From: Gordonia asplenii
GTDB lineage: Bacteria; Actinomycetota; Actinomycetes; Mycobacteriales; Mycobacteriaceae
Direction: 5' to 3'
DNA: 64,000 nt
Assembly: GCF_012933505.1 (NCBI RefSeq)
Contig: NZ_JABBNB010000001.1
Coordinates: 372,001-436,000, forward strand
Below are positions 34,998-44,027 of this stretch, piece after piece (within the stretch, counting starts at the first letter, position 1; each line of letters begins with the position of its first letter). The notes beneath the pieces were generated by a model. That model was given only the letters and a program-made list of their open reading frames with translations, ran no database searches and had not been told where the DNA came from. The position numbers and the translations under genes are program-made.

Positions 34998-36926
34998 ATG
35001 AGTGTGCTGGAGACGATCAGCTCACCGGCCGATCTGGCGGGGCTGGACCAGCAGCAGATGACCGAGTTGGCCGTCGAGATCCGGGAGTTCCTCGTCGACA
35101 AGGTCACCGCGGTCGGTGGTCACCTCGGCCCCAACCTCGGGGTGGTCGAGCTGACCCTGGCGATCCATCGCGTCTTCGACTCACCCACCGATCCGGTGAT
35201 CTTCGACACCGGCCACCAGTGCTATGTGCACAAGATCGTCACCGGCCGGCGGGACGGTTTCGACGAGTTGCGCCAGCGCGGCGGGCTGACCGGATACCAG
35301 GAACGGGCGGAGAGCCCGCACGACTGGGTCGAGTCGTCGCACGCGTCGGCGGCGCTGTCCTACGCCGACGGGCTGTCGAAGGCCTTCGAATTGCGCGGTG
35401 AGGATCGCACGGTCGTCGCCGTCGTCGGCGACGGCGCGCTCACCGGCGGCATGTGCTGGGAGGCGCTGAACAACATCGCCGCCGCGCGCCGGCCGGTGGT
35501 GATCATCGTCAACGACAACGGGCGGTCGTACGCGCCGACGGCCGGCGGCTTCGCCCAGCATCTGTCCGGGCTGCGACTGCAGCCCGGCTACGAGAAGTTC
35601 CTCGACGAGAGTCGCCGTGCGCTCAAGCAACTGCCCGTCGTCGGGCCGCCGACCTATGCGGTCCTACACGGCATGAAGAGCGGACTCAAGGACCTGCTCG
35701 CACCGCAGGCGATGTTCGCCGACCTCGGGCTCAAATACGTCGGCCCGGTCGACGGCCACGACGAGGAGGCGCTGGAGGCGGCGCTGCGCTCGGCCAAGTC
35801 GTTCGGACGGCCCGTCATCGTGCACGCGGTCACTCGCAAGGGCATGGGGTATGCGCACGCGGAGAACCACGAGGCCGACCAGATGCACGGCATCGGCGTC
35901 ATCGACCCGGCGACTGGGCGCTCGAAATCCGTTGCGGCACAAGACTGGACGTCGGTGTTTTCGGGTGCCCTGGTGGAGGCGGGCGGTCGCCGCGACGACG
36001 TCGTCGCAATCACCGCGGCGATGGCCGCACCCACCGGGCTGGCACCGTTCGGCGAGAAGTTCCCCGACCGGCTCTACGACGTCGGGATCGCCGAACAGCA
36101 CGCGATGACGTCGGCGGCAGGCCTGGCGCTGGGCGGCATGCATCCCGTCGTCGCGATCTACGCGACCTTCCTCAACCGCGCGTTCGACCAGATGCTGATG
36201 GACGTCGCGCTGCTCAAACTGCCGGTCACCATCGTGCTCGACCGGTCCGGCATCACCGGCCCCGACGGCCCCAGTCACCACGGCATGTGGGACCTCAGTC
36301 TGTTCTCCATCGTGCCGGGTATCCGTGTCGCCGCACCGCGCGACGCTGTGCGGCTGCGCGAGGAACTCGACGAGGCGCTCGCCGTCGACGACGGTCCGAC
36401 CGCCGTGCGTTTCTCCAAAGGGGCTGTGCCAGAAGATATTCGGGCCACCGCGCGGCTCGATGACGGCGTCGATGTGCTGAATCACACGCGCGCGGGCGGT
36501 GGCGCGCTCGCCGGGGACGTGCTGCTCGTCGGTGTCGGTGCGTTCTGCGGACTCGCCGTCGAGACCGCCGAACGGCTCGCGCAGCAGGGGATCGAGGCGA
36601 CCGTCGTCGACCCGCGCTGGGTGCTGCCGGTGCCGCATTCCCTGGTCGATCTCGCCCGCAGGCACACGCTGGTGGTGACCGTCGAAGACGGTCTGGCCTC
36701 CGGTGGTGTTGGGTCGGCGATCAGTGATCTGTTGTCCGACAACGATGTTCATGTCCCGGTGGTGCGGCGCGGCGTCGACAAACGGTTCATCGAGCATGCC
36801 TCACGCGGCGAGATCCTGGCCGAGTTGGGGCTCACGGCTCAGGATCTCGCGCGCACGATCACCGCGACGGTGTCGGGCATGTCTCCGGCGCCCGCGGTGA
36901 GTCTCGACGAGACCGCGGGTCGGTAG
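34998..36926 (+). CDS. dxs: 1-Deoxy-D-xylulose-5-phosphate synthase
   Basis: This 642-residue thiamine diphosphate enzyme makes DXP from pyruvate and glyceraldehyde 3-phosphate, the first committed step of the MEP isoprenoid pathway. The TPP motif is [16 protein letters not shown] with [10 protein letters not shown] downstream. The pyrimidine domain has [15 protein letters not shown] and the transketolase C-terminal domain is complete. The ATG at 34998 has GAGGAGGA upstream. The last 68 bases overlap the C-terminal codons of the convergent APC permease gene, an unusually long overlap. It is the isoprenoid entry enzyme in the window. Confidence 0.96.
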   Translation: MSVLETISSPADLAGLDQQQMTELAVEIREFLVDKVTAVGGHLGPNLGVVELTLAIHRVFDSPTDPVIFDTGHQCYVHKIVTGRRDGFDELRQRGGLTGYQERAESPHDWVESSHASAALSYADGLSKAFELRGEDRTVVAVVGDGALTGGMCWEALNNIAAARRPVVIIVNDNGRSYAPTAGGFAQHLSGLRLQPGYEKFLDESRRALKQLPVVGPPTYAVLHGMKSGLKDLLAPQAMFADLGLKYVGPVDGHDEEALEAALRSAKSFGRPVIVHAVTRKGMGYAHAENHEADQMHGIGVIDPATGRSKSVAAQDWTSVFSGALVEAGGRRDDVVAITAAMAAPTGLAPFGEKFPDRLYDVGIAEQHAMTSAAGLALGGMHPVVAIYATFLNRAFDQMLMDVALLKLPVTIVLDRSGITGPDGPSHHGMWDLSLFSIVPGIRVAAPRDAVRLREELDEALAVDDGPTAVRFSKGAVPEDIRATARLDDGVDVLNHTRAGGGALAGDVLLVGVGAFCGLAVETAERLAQQGIEATVVDPRWVLPVPHSLVDLARRHTLVVTVEDGLASGGVGSAISDLLSDNDVHVPVVRRGVDKRFIEHASRGEILAELGLTAQDLARTITATVSGMSPAPAVSLDETAGR

Positions 36927-38334
36927 CGGATTCGGCGGGTTCGCCCCGGCGTCGACCGGCGAGAACAGCGCCGAGGACCGCTGCGACGGGCAACGCCCAG
37001 GGCAGTGAGTTGATCCAGGTGACCGTCGACCCGGTCAACGTCGGGTAGTTGGCGACCATCAGGACCAGTGCCACGGCGAATCCGACGACCGCCAGGGCCG
37101 GTGCGACGATGCTGGTGACGACCGACTCGGTCAGCCGGTTGCGCAGGAAGTAGGCAACGATCGAGGTCGCCGCAATGGCCTGCAGCACGACGATGCCGAG
37201 CACGCCGAGCCCATAGAAGCTGATCCCCATGCTGAGGTACGGGTGCTGACCGGCCACGCCGAAGCCGACGGTGAAGACGATGACGACGACGAGCTGGGCG
37301 GCGCTGGCCGCGACCGGTGAGTGGTGGCGGGAATTGATGCGCGCCAGGAAGCGGGGGAGCAGCCCGTCGCGGGCCAGTGCCACGTGGTAGCGGGCGGTGT
37401 TGCAGTGGAAGGCGAGGAACGCCGCGAACAGGCTGGTCACGACCAGGATCGCCATCATATCGGTGACAGCCTTGCCCAGATACTGGGTGGACGCGTTGAA
37501 GATGAAGTTCTCGGTGTCGGCCTGCGCGGCCTGCTGGGCCTTGCCGACCCCGTAGGCGCTGATGGCCGCCCAGCTGATCAGCACGTAGAAGACGGTGATG
37601 ACGGCGAGGGACAGGTAGGTCGCGCGGGGCACCGAGCGCCGCGGGTCGCGTGCTTCCTCACCGTAGAGGGAGGTCGCCTCGAAGCCGACGAAGGAACCGA
37701 ACGCGAGCATCAGGCTGATGCCGAATCCGCCGCCGAAGACCGCGGCGGGTGCGAACACGTGCATCGAGAAGCCGTGGAAGCCCAGGCGGACCAGCACCGC
37801 TACGTTGAAGGCGAGCAGGATCAGCACCTCGGCGGCGAGCGCGACGGCCAGTACCTTGGCGCTGGCGGTGACTTCGAAATACGACAGGACGGCCACCGCG
37901 ATGAGGCAGACGACGGCCACCGCGGGCCACGGCACGCTGACGCCGAACAACTGACTGGCGACGTCGGAGCCGTAGTAGACCAGACCGCCGAAGATCCCGA
38001 CGGTCGCGGCGTTGTAGGCGACTACCGCGACCATCGCCGTCGCGCCGCCCGCGCGGCGGCCGAGTCCTTCCTGGGCGAAGGTGTAGAAGCCGCCGACGTT
38101 GGTGATGCGGCGGCTCATCTTGATGTATCCCGCGCTGAACAGCGCGAGGATCGCGCCGGCGACGACGTAGGCGCCCGGTACGCCTGCGCCGGTGCCGCGG
38201 GCGATCGACACGGCGAGGATGGCGACGACGACGCCCATCGGGGCGACGCCGGCGAGAACGAAGAACACGATGTCGGCGGTGGTGAGACCGGTGCCGCTCT
38301 TGAGTTCGTCGGGTGAGGATTGGGTCGTGGACAT
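36859..38334 (-). CDS. APC-family amino acid permease
   Basis: This 491-residue permease has about 12 helices, starting [20 protein letters not shown]. The ATG at 38334 is better than ATG 38343: the GGAGA ribosome site is about 8 bases upstream of the former but directly abuts the latter. A Ser/Arg/Pro-rich tail of about 30 residues is encoded opposite the end of dxs, perhaps an extension gained by read-through of a lost stop codon. It diverges from a TetR regulator over two perfect palindromes, so it is probably repressed by that regulator. The substrate, an amino acid or amine, is unknown. Confidence 0.85.
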   Translation of the reverse strand: MSTTQSSPDELKSGTGLTTADIVFFVLAGVAPMGVVVAILAVSIARGTGAGVPGAYVVAGAILALFSAGYIKMSRRITNVGGFYTFAQEGLGRRAGGATAMVAVVAYNAATVGIFGGLVYYGSDVASQLFGVSVPWPAVAVVCLIAVAVLSYFEVTASAKVLAVALAAEVLILLAFNVAVLVRLGFHGFSMHVFAPAAVFGGGFGISLMLAFGSFVGFEATSLYGEEARDPRRSVPRATYLSLAVITVFYVLISWAAISAYGVGKAQQAAQADTENFIFNASTQYLGKAVTDMMAILVVTSLFAAFLAFHCNTARYHVALARDGLLPRFLARINSRHHSPVAASAAQLVVVIVFTVGFGVAGQHPYLSMGISFYGLGVLGIVVLQAIAATSIVAYFLRNRLTESVVTSIVAPALAVVGFAVALVLMVANYPTLTGSTVTWINSLPWALPVAAVLGAVLAGRRRGEPAESATDPRSRRDSPRAPETCPTPSR

Positions 38335-38364
38335 CGGGTGCATTCTCCGTGGCTAGGCTGGACG

Positions 38365-38385
38365 AGAGTCATTGCGACTGACTCT
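38365..38385. promoter_or_regulatory. Candidate TetR operator 1
   Basis: This is a perfect 7-bp inverted repeat, AGAGTCA and TGACTCT with a 7-base spacer (21 bp). It lies 31-51 bases upstream of the permease start, in the 152-bp region shared with the TetR gene. Confidence 0.6.
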
Positions 38386-38388
38386 GGC

Positions 38389-38416
38389 AATTCAAGTAAT
38401 ACACACGACTTGAATT
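38389..38416. promoter_or_regulatory. Candidate TetR operator 2
   Basis: This is a perfect 9-bp inverted repeat, AATTCAAGT and ACTTGAATT with a 10-base spacer (28 bp), starting 3 bases after operator 1. It is A/T-rich compared with the surroundings. It is the longest arm-matched palindrome seen between divergent genes here and is a strong candidate regulator site. Confidence 0.65.
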
Positions 38417-38486
38417 GAGTAGGATCATATGGCGGGCATCACAGTTGCGCAATGGCCAATGTGCGGCCGGGTGAAAGAGGTAGGCG

Positions 38487-39104
38487 ATGAAGTACGTGGA
38501 AGCGTCGGTGCGGCGCCCGCAGTTGGTGGCCGCGGCGCAGGTCGTGTTGGCGCGCGACGGCGTGGCCGGTACCGCGTTGCGGGCGGTCGCGGCCGAGGCG
38601 GGGGTGTCGCTGGGAACCGTGCAGCATGTCTTCGGGTCGAAGGCCGAACTGTTGCGCGCGGTCATCGAAGACGTCGTCCACGGCATTGCCGAAGTACTCG
38701 ACGATGCCGCGCACCTGGGCTCGGGCTTGGAGTTCGCGATCCGCGACGGGATGACCGGCTTCTGGGACATCCTGGTCGCCGACGAGGTGAACCTGCAGAT
38801 CATGCAGTACGAGTTGACGTTGTACGCGCTCCGGGAGCCGGGCCAGGCGGAACTCGCGCGCTGGCAGTACCAGCGCTACGGTGAGATCGTCGCGAGCTGG
38901 TGTGAGAACGCGGCGCGCAACGCCGGGGAGACCTGTGCGGTTCCCTTCGATCAGCTCGGGCGGCTGATCGTCAGCGGCATCGACGGAATCCTGATCCAAT
39001 ACCTGGTCGAGCGCGATGCTCGGCGTGCGCGCGCCGACTTGGCGGCCACCATCAAGATGCTCGTCGGGTTGGCCGACGTACGGCTGGCGCCCGCGCCGCT
39101 GTAG
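38487..39104 (+). CDS. TetR/AcrR family transcriptional regulator
   Basis: This is a 205-residue TetR regulator. The helix-turn-helix region is ALRAVAAEAGVSLGTVQHVFGSKAELLRAV at about residues 30-59, followed by an all-helical ligand domain. The ATG at 38487 has AGAGG at a 7-base distance. It diverges from the APC permease gene. Both perfect palindromes in the shared region are natural binding sites, giving autoregulation and control of the permease. The ligand is unknown. Confidence 0.9.
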   Translation: MKYVEASVRRPQLVAAAQVVLARDGVAGTALRAVAAEAGVSLGTVQHVFGSKAELLRAVIEDVVHGIAEVLDDAAHLGSGLEFAIRDGMTGFWDILVADEVNLQIMQYELTLYALREPGQAELARWQYQRYGEIVASWCENAARNAGETCAVPFDQLGRLIVSGIDGILIQYLVERDARRARADLAATIKMLVGLADVRLAPAPL

Positions 39105-39466
39105 TCGGCGTCAGGTGTCGGACTGGTGCTTACGTGTTGTTCGACTGCCTGTGACGCGCGCGCATTCGGAATCGTACGTATGTATTGAAAATGCCCGTGG
39201 TGACAGCCCGTCGTCCGCTCTGTTGTTCCGTGGCCGCGAGGTCGCGAGACGTTCGGCGAACACCTGGGCTCGTAGCTGCTCAGCGGCGACGACGAGTTGA
39301 CTTGAACGCGATACGACCCGGTCAGATCGCGGCGATTCGCGAAGAACATCCGAAATCATGTGAAATTCCAGCGAACAGTTTCGCCCACGCGCCGCCAAAT
39401 GGATGAGTTGTGCGGGCTGGGTCGCTAATGTGCGCAACGGGGCGGGAACCGCAACGAAGGAGAATC
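39105..39466. other. 362-bp gene-free region
   Basis: No coding sequence or clear promoter is supported here. The stretch is somewhat richer in A/T than the flanking genes, for example around 39170-39190. It ends with a ribosome site (GAAGGAGAATC) for the small gene at 39467. A promoter for that gene is expected but no convincing -35/-10 pair is visible. Confidence 0.5.
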
Positions 39467-39691
39467 ATGGCTGTATCGGTAAACCTGGCGAAGGCGCTCG
39501 ACAAGGCTTATGAGGACAAGGACCTGTCCGAGATCCTGGATGCGCCGCCGTCGGCGCTCGCGGGCCTGACCGAGAAGCACGACGCCGCGCTCAAGGAAGC
39601 CTTGAACATCAAGACGATTCGCGAGCTCGGAACCAACAAGTTCATCGCGGTCGCCAGCGTGCTCGCCGCACTCGAGGGCAAGACCGGCTAG
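39467..39691 (+). CDS. Small helical actinobacterial protein, helix-hairpin-helix-like
   Basis: This 74-residue protein recurs in mycolic-acid bacteria, usually annotated hypothetical. It is predicted all-helical, with VNLAKALDKAYEDKDLSEILDAPPSALAGL first and ALNIKTIRELGTNKFIAVA second, the latter resembling a helix-hairpin-helix DNA-binding element. The start is set by AAGGAG 5 bases before ATG 39467; ATG at 39410 lacks such a site. A perfect hairpin (39699-39747) follows. Function is unknown. Confidence 0.8.
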   Translation: MAVSVNLAKALDKAYEDKDLSEILDAPPSALAGLTEKHDAALKEALNIKTIRELGTNKFIAVASVLAALEGKTG

Positions 39692-39698
39692 GACGGCT

Positions 39699-39747
39699 CC
39701 GACGTCGGGTCCCGATCGCGTCCGCCGCGGCCGCGACCCGACGTCGG
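39699..39747. terminator. Long GC-rich hairpin after the 74-residue gene
   Basis: Perfect 13-bp arms, CCGACGTCGGGTC and GACCCGACGTCGG, flank a 23-base GC-rich loop. It starts 7 bases after the stop codon, with no T-run. The convergent methyltransferase ends at 39801, so it may stop transcription both ways. Confidence 0.6.
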
Positions 39748-39800
39748 TCGGCACCTGCCCCGGCCGCCGGACAGATCTCACGTCGCGGTGCCGTTGAACA

Positions 39801-40580
39801 CTACGTAGAAGGGGCCGATACCCCAGGGTCGGTGTGCGTGCAGAACAGCGCCACCGCGTTGTTGGCTGCGGTCACACCCGCCGGGCCGATCGCGGCGCGC
39901 AATCGACTGCGCAGTGTGCGCTGCGTGTCCGCGTCGAGAACCAGCTGGTGCGAATAGGTGAAGACCATGTCCAGGTACGCATCGGCGTCGTAGTGCGACC
40001 GTTCGTGGTATTCGCGGTAGTCGACGGCGAATCCGGCGTCGGTGAGCTCCTGCAGCGCGCGATCGCGACCCCCGTCGAAGCCGTGCGCGGCGACCGGTAC
40101 GCCCCGCACGTCGGCATGAATCTCGTCGAACACGATCTGCTCGGGTTCGACCGCGGCGATGCGGTTCCACATCAACACCAGTTGGCCGCCGGCCGGCAGC
40201 AGGTGCACGACCTTGTCCAACGCAGGACTTGGTTGCACCCAATGAAACGATTGCGCGAACACCACGCGGTCGAACATCCGCCGGTCGGAGTGCCACTGCT
40301 CGAACGTGCTGATCTCGACGTCGATGCCCTTGTCCGCCGCGACGCGGGCCATCCGCTCGTCGGGCTCCACCGCAACAACCCGCGCGCCGGCATCACGCAG
40401 CTGGACCGAGGCGATTCCAGTGCCCGCGCCCACGTCGAGCACTCGCAGACCGGCACGTGGGACCACGTCGGCGATGAGCGCAGCGGGATACCGCGGGCGA
40501 AACGCGTCATACGCGGCCGCCGCCGACCCGAACGACTCCGCCCGACGACGATCCTCATAGGACCGCGGTATGCCCGTCAC
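39801..40580 (-). CDS. Class I SAM-dependent methyltransferase
   Basis: This 259-residue Methyltransf_11-type enzyme has motif I LRVLDVGAGTGIAS (about residues 44-57), motif II RVVAVEPDERM, then FDRVVFAQSFHWVQPSPALDK and LLPAGGQLVLMWNR. The C-terminal 100 residues contribute a cap. The ATG at 40580 is the only good start. The substrate is unknown; such enzymes methylate small molecules. It is followed on the same strand direction by no coupled gene, and the HxlR gene lies upstream 138 bp away. Confidence 0.87.
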   Translation of the reverse strand: MTGIPRSYEDRRRAESFGSAAAAYDAFRPRYPAALIADVVPRAGLRVLDVGAGTGIASVQLRDAGARVVAVEPDERMARVAADKGIDVEISTFEQWHSDRRMFDRVVFAQSFHWVQPSPALDKVVHLLPAGGQLVLMWNRIAAVEPEQIVFDEIHADVRGVPVAAHGFDGGRDRALQELTDAGFAVDYREYHERSHYDADAYLDMVFTYSHQLVLDADTQRTLRSRLRAAIGPAGVTAANNAVALFCTHTDPGVSAPST

Positions 40581-40718
40581 CGGGCCGCCTTCGACATTCC
40601 CGGGACTCGCTCCGGTTGAGTGCAGATCACCTCGCCAACGGTACTCACGATCGTCCGCTCCGGCTCGACGTCGGTGCGACCGATCCGCTGACCGCGGGAG
40701 ATTCCTTGGCAGACAAGT

Positions 40719-41672
40719 CTATTCGTGCTCGGACTCGACGACGGGTTCGATCGACACGCCGCCCGACGTCAGCTCGACACGGCACCGATCACAGGCCAGA
40801 CGTGGACGGAACTCGTGGCCGGTGCCGCGGTGGGTGAAGATCAACGCGGGCCCCTCGGGAGCGTGAAACCACCGCTGCCCCCACGTGATCATGAACACCA
40901 CGACGGGAAAGAAGGCGAGACCCTTGCCGGTCAGCCGATAACTGACCCAGTCGGGTCGGGCGGGGTTGGGGACGGTGTCGACGGCACCGAGGCGCACGAA
41001 CCGAGCCAATCGGTCGGCCACCATGGTCGGTGGAGCACTGGTCCGTTCGGAGAATTCGCCGAACCGGTGCGCGCCGAGAAACAGTGCCCCGAGGATGGCC
41101 GCCGACCAGCGGTCGCCCAGCAGTTCCATGGTGTGCGCCAACATCTGCGACGGCTGCTTGGCTTTCGCCGAACGGCGTCGCGCGATCGACGCTGGGACGC
41201 TGCGCGACCATACCCCGCTCGGTCCGAGGTCGGCGACGACGTCGTGTACGTCCACCGCCTTGCCGCACTCGCGGCAGATCAGCATCGGCGAGAACAACTC
41301 TCCGCAGGTCAGGTGGCGCATCTCCGGCAACGGAGGCGACGACGTGGGGGCCCACACCTGTTCCCAGGCCCACATGCTCAGCAGCAGCGTCCAGACGCCC
41401 GCGCCGCGTCGGGTCAACACATACTCGTACCGATCGGGCCGCTGCGCGTACTGGACACGTTCGAACAGCCCCTTCTCGGTGAGGTTCGCCAGACGCGACG
41501 ACAACACCGAATTCGAGATCGCGCCCTGGCCCATCCAATCGCCGTACCGCTGGGCGCCCTGCACCGCGTGCCGCAGGATCCACAGGTTCCACTCGTCGCC
41601 GAGAATGCCCAAGGCAACCGCGATGGCGTTGTCGCCGTCGGGTTCGAGTGTGGTGACGCGGTCGCACTCCAC
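40719..41672 (-). CDS. Transcriptional regulator with two tandem HxlR domains
   Basis: This 317-residue regulator contains two HxlR winged-helix domains, at about residues 18-107 (LGILGDEWNLWILRHAVQG) and 188-275 (MELLGDRWSAAILGALFLG). Each is followed by a CxxC motif (ICRECGK and ACDRCRV), so the whole domain-plus-zinc-knuckle unit appears duplicated. Single HxlR proteins of about 110 residues act as dimers; this one may bind DNA as an internal pseudo-dimer. It lies 15 bp after the nitronate monooxygenase-like gene in the same direction, making it the third gene of a leftward unit starting with the thiolase. It likely controls the divergent cluster through the operator at 43918-44001. Confidence 0.85.
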   Translation of the reverse strand: MECDRVTTLEPDGDNAIAVALGILGDEWNLWILRHAVQGAQRYGDWMGQGAISNSVLSSRLANLTEKGLFERVQYAQRPDRYEYVLTRRGAGVWTLLLSMWAWEQVWAPTSSPPLPEMRHLTCGELFSPMLICRECGKAVDVHDVVADLGPSGVWSRSVPASIARRRSAKAKQPSQMLAHTMELLGDRWSAAILGALFLGAHRFGEFSERTSAPPTMVADRLARFVRLGAVDTVPNPARPDWVSYRLTGKGLAFFPVVVFMITWGQRWFHAPEGPALIFTHRGTGHEFRPRLACDRCRVELTSGGVSIEPVVESEHE

Positions 41673-41687
41673 TTCGAGACCCCTCGC

Positions 41688-42638
41688 TCAGGTGGCGCTG
41701 CCGACGGCGCTGCGCTGTGCGAGTCGACGGCACGCGGCGTCGTATTGCGCCTCCAGTCGGTCGACCACGTCCGCGACCGGCTCGACGGCGTCGATCGACG
41801 ACAATCCCTGCCCGGCGGCCCAGACGTCGCGCCATCGGGCGGGAACGCCGCCGGCGGAGTCGTAGGTGCGGGCGCCGGTGAAGGCCATGCGGTCGGGATC
41901 GAATCCGTTCGCGATCAGACTGGGGCGCAGCCAGGAGGCGTCGGCTCCGGTGACGCCGTCGCTCACGACGAGGTCGTCTGCGGTGGAGTCGACGACCATC
42001 TGCTTGTACGCCTGCGGTGCCATCGATTCGGTGGTCGCCAGAAACCGGGTGCCCATGTACACCAGGTCGGCGCCGGCCGCGATGGCACCCGCGACGCCCG
42101 CGCCGTCGGCGATCCCGCCGCCGACGGTGACGATTCCGTCGAAGAACTCGCGGACCGCACTGACGAACGCGAACGGCGAGAGGTGTCCGGTGTGTCCGCC
42201 GGCTCCGCTCGATACGCACGCGAGACCGTCCACGCCGGCGGCGACGGCCTTGCGCGCCAACGCAATCGATACGACGTCGGCGATCACGACGCCGCCGTAG
42301 GACTTGACCACGTCGATCGCCGGGGCGGGGGAGCCCAGCGCGGTGATGACGATGCCCGGTCGGTGTTCGGCGACCAGACGCAGATCCTCGGCGAGTCGCG
42401 TGTTGGTGCGGTGGGTGATCAGATTCAGCGCCCAGGGGGCCGTGTCCGACGCCCCGACGCTATCGGCGATCGTGCCCATCCAGGTGTCGAGCTCGGCGGT
42501 GGTTCGGCAGTTTGGGCTGGGGAACGACCCCACCACCCCGGCGCGGCACGCCGCGACCACCAGTTCGACGCCAGAGACCAGGAACATCGGTGCGGCGACG
42601 ACCGGCAAGCGCAGATGCTGCGAGATGGGTTGTGTCAT
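41688..42638 (-). CDS. Nitronate monooxygenase-like FMN protein
   Basis: This 316-residue TIM-barrel flavoprotein belongs to the 2-nitropropane dioxygenase/nitronate monooxygenase family. The N-terminal LRLPVVAAPMFLVSGVELV, LNLITHRTNTR, and CVSSGAGGHTGHLSPFAFV with the catalytic-type His, and VTVGGGIADGAGVAGAIAAGADLVYMGTRFLAT (phosphate loop) are present. The ATG at 42638 was chosen because it precedes the first strand; ATG 42653 adds 5 residues. In this gene context it may act as an FMN-dependent enoyl reductase or oxidase on a CoA or ketone intermediate rather than on nitronates; that is inference. Confidence 0.85.
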   Translation of the reverse strand: MTQPISQHLRLPVVAAPMFLVSGVELVVAACRAGVVGSFPSPNCRTTAELDTWMGTIADSVGASDTAPWALNLITHRTNTRLAEDLRLVAEHRPGIVITALGSPAPAIDVVKSYGGVVIADVVSIALARKAVAAGVDGLACVSSGAGGHTGHLSPFAFVSAVREFFDGIVTVGGGIADGAGVAGAIAAGADLVYMGTRFLATTESMAPQAYKQMVVDSTADDLVVSDGVTGADASWLRPSLIANGFDPDRMAFTGARTYDSAGGVPARWRDVWAAGQGLSSIDAVEPVADVVDRLEAQYDAACRRLAQRSAVGSAT

Positions 42639-42666
42639 AGTCGAATTCCTCACTCTCGAGCCGTGC

Positions 42667-43887
42667 TCAGCCGACGACGAAGCTCGCGACGGTGGTCGTA
42701 CTGCCGCCGATGTTCAGTGTGGCGGCCCGCCGGGCGCCGTCGACCTGGTACCCGCCCGCGGTGCCGGTGATTTGCCGGTGACAGTCGAGCAGCATGCGAA
42801 TCCCGGTGGCGCCCACCGGATGTCCGCCGCCGAGCAGGCCGCCGCTCGGGTTCATCGCGACGCGGCCGCCGATCTCCAGTTCGCCGTCGGCGATCGCCCG
42901 CCAACTCTCGCCCGGCGCGGTGAGCCCGAAATGGTCGATCGCCAGGTATTCGCTGATCGTGAAGCAGTCGTGGGTCTCGATGACGTCCAGACCGTCGACA
43001 TCGTCGACGCCCGCCCGCCCGAGCGCATCCGCGATCGTGTCGGCCACGTGCGGGAACACCAGTTCTGCGCCTGCGCTGCGGGCCAGCTTGTCCTCAAGCA
43101 GCAGACCGACGGTGCGGTGACCCCAGCCGAGGACGCGCGAGCACCCCGACGAGTCGAGTGCCGGATGGGTGCGCCGATAACGGTCGGAGACCAGTACGAC
43201 ACCGGCTCCACCGTCGGTCAGCGGGCCGCAGTCGACTTTGCGCAGTCGGCCTTCGACGATCGGGTTGGCATCGTCGTCGTCGGTGAACGACGCCGGGTGA
43301 TACTCCCAGCCGCGCGTCTGCGCCAACGGATTTCTGCGGGCGTTGCGCGAGTTCAGCTCGGCGATCTGCCACAGGTACGTCGCGTCGAGCCCGTAGCGCT
43401 TGTCGTACTCCTCGGTGATGCGGCTGAACATGTACGGCCACATGAAGTTCGCGTCGCGACCCTCCTCGCCGATCCACGCGGCACCGGCCATGTTCCGCGC
43501 TCCGACGTCGCCGGGGACGTTCTTCTCCAGCTCCGCGCCGACGACGAGTGCGCAGTCGTAGCGTCCCGACTCCAGATCGGCCATGGCCGCGAGGATCGCC
43601 AGCGATCCGGAGGCGCACGCCCCCTCGTGCCGGCTCGCGGGCACACTCCAGAGTTCGGGCCGGACCGACGCGGGCATCGCTCCCAGGTGCCCCTGCCCGG
43701 TGTAGACCTGCCCGAACGCATTGCCGACGTGAATCACGTCGACGTCGTCGACGGGGACGCCCGACGCCGCCAGTGTTCCCGCCACAACCTCGTCGAACAG
43801 CGTGGCGAGGCCACCGCCTTCTCGGGTCAGATTGCGGGCGAAGTCGGATTGGTATCCGCCGGTGATCCATACGGTGGTGTCAGACAT
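42667..43887 (-). CDS. Thiolase family protein (acetyl-CoA acetyltransferase/SCP2-like)
   Basis: This 406-residue thiolase-like enzyme keeps the nucleophilic cysteine in HEGACASGS (Cys91), the middle motif THDCFTISEYLAIDHFGL and the C-terminal GGGHPVGATG with its catalytic His. The layout fits the SCP2-type thiolases used to cleave sterol or branched acyl-CoA side chains. It is first in a leftward unit with the nitronate monooxygenase-like gene (28 bp later) and HxlR. It diverges from the carotenoid oxygenase gene over 140 bp. It probably removes an acyl-CoA unit after CoA activation by the neighbouring ligase. Confidence 0.88.
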   Translation of the reverse strand: MSDTTVWITGGYQSDFARNLTREGGGLATLFDEVVAGTLAASGVPVDDVDVIHVGNAFGQVYTGQGHLGAMPASVRPELWSVPASRHEGACASGSLAILAAMADLESGRYDCALVVGAELEKNVPGDVGARNMAGAAWIGEEGRDANFMWPYMFSRITEEYDKRYGLDATYLWQIAELNSRNARRNPLAQTRGWEYHPASFTDDDDANPIVEGRLRKVDCGPLTDGGAGVVLVSDRYRRTHPALDSSGCSRVLGWGHRTVGLLLEDKLARSAGAELVFPHVADTIADALGRAGVDDVDGLDVIETHDCFTISEYLAIDHFGLTAPGESWRAIADGELEIGGRVAMNPSGGLLGGGHPVGATGIRMLLDCHRQITGTAGGYQVDGARRAATLNIGGSTTTVASFVVG

Positions 43888-43917
43888 CTTGACGAATCGC
43901 TTTCGGAGACGAGTCAG

Positions 43918-44001
43918 CTACAACTGCGAGAGTAATGAAGTCGAATCGTCGAGGGAAGTCTTGACAACCCCTGGCTGACTCGGTCACTCTCGTAACTGTA
44001 G
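43918..44001. promoter_or_regulatory. Divergent operator with inverted 18-bp boxes
   Basis: Box 1, CTACAACTGCGAGAGTAA (43918-43935), and box 2, TCACTCTCGTAACTGTAG (43984-44001), are reverse complements at 14 of 18 positions. They flank the middle of the 140-bp region between thiolase and carotenoid oxygenase genes. TTGACA at 43961-43966 lies between them and faces the oxygenase gene, with the -10 position falling in box 2. They look like binding sites for a shared regulator, most simply the HxlR protein encoded in the same cluster. Confidence 0.6.
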
Positions 44002-44027
44002 TCAGTTCTTCGGAGGAAGTTGAGGCA

